DNA from: Sphingomonadales bacterium
GTDB taxonomy: Bacteria > Pseudomonadota > Alphaproteobacteria > Sphingomonadales > Sphingomonadaceae
NCBI GenBank assembly: GCA_027489295.1
Contig: JAIYAA010000108.1
Coordinates: 1 to 6,377 of the forward strand
Direction: 5' to 3'
DNA length: 6,377 nucleotides
Shown: one piece after another, positions 5,380 to 6,377 of the stretch
Position numbering within the stretch: the stretch's first letter is position 1
How the letters are laid out: every line of letters begins with the position of its first letter
Program-made: the position numbers and the translations under genes
Notes under the pieces: generated by a model
Told to the model about the DNA's origin: nothing
The model's input: the letters and a program-made list of their open reading frames with translations, nothing else
Databases searched by the model: none

Positions 5380-6377
5380 GCCTTGGCTCGCGGCAGCAGG
5401 ATGCGGAACACCGTGACCTCCGGTTCGCGTTCGCGGGCATATTGGACGATCCCGCCCAGATCCCGCACCAGTTTCTCGACGAGCGGCAGCCCCAGCCCCT
5501 TGCCCTCCGGCTTGCCCGAGACGAACGGCTCGAACAGATGCTCGGCGATGTCGGCGGGGGCGCCGGGACCGTTGTCCATCACGCAGATCTCGATCGGCAG
5601 GGGACGGCGGGGCTGGCCGTGGCCGGCGCTCACCGACATGCCGTGGCGGTAGGCCGTCGACAGGATGATGCGCGGCTGGGCCAGGCCCTTCAGCGCCTCG
5701 GCCGCATTCTTGAGCAGGTTGAGCAGCACCTGGAGGAAGGCATCGCGATCGATCAGCACCGCGGGCAGCGAGGGATCGAACCACTCCTCGATCACCATGC
5801 CGCGTGCAAAGCCGGCCAGCGCGACGCGGCGGCCATGATCGAGCAGCGGATAGATGTTGGTGGGCACCAGATCGAGCGGACGGGTGTCGGTGAAGTCCTG
5901 CATCCGATCGATCAGCGCCGCGATGCGATCGACTTCCGTGGTGATCAGCCGGGTGAGCTCGCCATTGGTCTCGGGATCGCCGCCGCTCTGGAGCAGCTGC
6001 GCGGCACCCCGGATGCCGGAAAGCGGGTTCTTGATCTCATGCCCCAGCATCGCGGCCGCCCCGATCGCGGCGCGTGCGCCGGCGCTGCGATCGAGCCCCT
6101 GCCCCATCCTGCGCGCCTGCGGCGCATGGTGCAGCGTCACGATGCGCCAGCCCGGATGATCGGGCACCTGCGTCTCGAGGAAATCGACGCGCAGCCGCGT
6201 GCCCCGGACCGCCTCGATCTCGGCATCGAACGCGGCGAAACCGCGGCCGTCCTGGCGGCCGGCATAATCCTCGGGCGGCAGCAGCACCGCGTCATAGGGC
6301 TGGCCGACCATGCTGGTCTCGCTATGGTTGAGCAGCACCTCGCACGCGGGGTTGGCATGCGCGATGCGGCCGTCCGG
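5376..6377 (-). CDS. ntrB: NtrB nitrogen sensor histidine kinase/phosphatase (5' end outside window)
   Basis: The frame is open to the window edge and gives 333 residues, beginning PDGRIAHANPACEVLLN; the true start lies beyond 6377, probably about 20-40 residues further by comparison with the family's usual 350-380. The visible part has an N-terminal PAS domain (about 1-90), the H-box MLGHEIKNPLSG with its phosphoacceptor at visible residue 113, an N-box (LLNLLKNAAEAL), a G1 box (MDNGPG), an F box (LFEPFVSGK) and a G2 box (GKGLGLPLVEKL). No membrane helix is seen, as expected of a cytoplasmic NtrB. It should phosphorylate NtrC when nitrogen is scarce and dephosphorylate it when PII (GlnB/GlnK) signals plenty. 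The internal GTG at 6338 is not the start because the PAS sequence continues upstream of it. The TGA at 5378-5376 overlaps the ntrC ATG. In many alphaproteobacteria dusB (nifR3) precedes ntrB; that region is not in view. Confidence 0.93.
   Translation of the reverse strand, partial: PDGRIAHANPACEVLLNHSETSMVGQPYDAVLLPPEDYAGRQDGRGFAAFDAEIEAVRGTRLRVDFLETQVPDHPGWRIVTLHHAPQARRMGQGLDRSAGARAAIGAAAMLGHEIKNPLSGIRGAAQLLQSGGDPETNGELTRLITTEVDRIAALIDRMQDFTDTRPLDLVPTNIYPLLDHGRRVALAGFARGMVIEEWFDPSLPAVLIDRDAFLQVLLNLLKNAAEALKGLAQPRIILSTAYRHGMSVSAGHGQPRRPLPIEICVMDNGPGAPADIAEHLFEPFVSGKPEGKGLGLPLVEKLVRDLGGIVQYAREREPEVTVFRILLPRAKA

Noticed and set aside
4408..5652. Plus-strand open frame of 414 codons opposite ntrC and ntrB
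   Set aside because: Antisense shadow with the same composition; its near-repeat of words seen in the frame opposite ntrX (such as HRHHVEPV) only mirrors the homology of the NtrC and NtrX AAA+ domains.
5380..5784. N-terminal extension of ntrC by 135 codons
   Set aside because: It overlaps ntrB in another frame, adds Arg/Pro-rich sequence unlike any receiver or linker, and the ATG at 5379 gives the family-standard start.
1..6377. A mobile element, CRISPR array, toxin-antitoxin, defence or other novel system
   Set aside because: Apart from two short gaps the whole window is occupied by five recognisable core regulatory genes, with no direct-repeat array, transposase, integrase or compositional break.

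Overview
This high-GC window looks like the chromosome of an alphaproteobacterium. A sphingomonad (Sphingomonas-type) is my best guess, from the protein sequences and the gene order; this is inference, since no search was run. Every gene lies on the minus strand, so transcription runs from high to low coordinates.

In transcription order the window holds ntrB (5' end cut by the window edge, 6377-5376), ntrC (5379-3940), a 93-bp gap, ntrY (3846-1582), ntrX (1585-206), a 125-bp gap, and the first 26 full codons of hfq (80-1). The ntrB/ntrC and ntrY/ntrX junctions are both 4-base ATGA overlaps, so each sensor/regulator pair should be translationally coupled. The two non-coding gaps hold the likely control elements. 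The ntrC-ntrY gap has a 19-bp imperfect palindrome lying over a weak promoter-like sequence. The ntrX-hfq gap has three inverted repeats and an A-rich ARN-triplet run next to the hfq Shine-Dalgarno.

The genes encode two paralogous two-component systems. NtrB is a soluble PAS-histidine kinase that acts on NtrC, an activator with receiver, AAA+ and Fis-type HTH domains and an intact GAFTGA loop for sigma-54 contact. NtrY is a membrane-bound kinase with four predicted helices, a periplasmic region, HAMP, PAS and a kinase core. Its partner NtrX has the same three-domain plan but has lost GAFTGA. Together they control nitrogen assimilation and, for NtrYX in other alphaproteobacteria, envelope, redox or respiratory responses. 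Hfq, the RNA chaperone, follows as it does in many alphaproteobacteria.

I see no mobile element, CRISPR array, tRNA, rRNA or other accessory system. This is a conserved core regulatory locus, and the points worth a second look are regulatory details rather than a new system.
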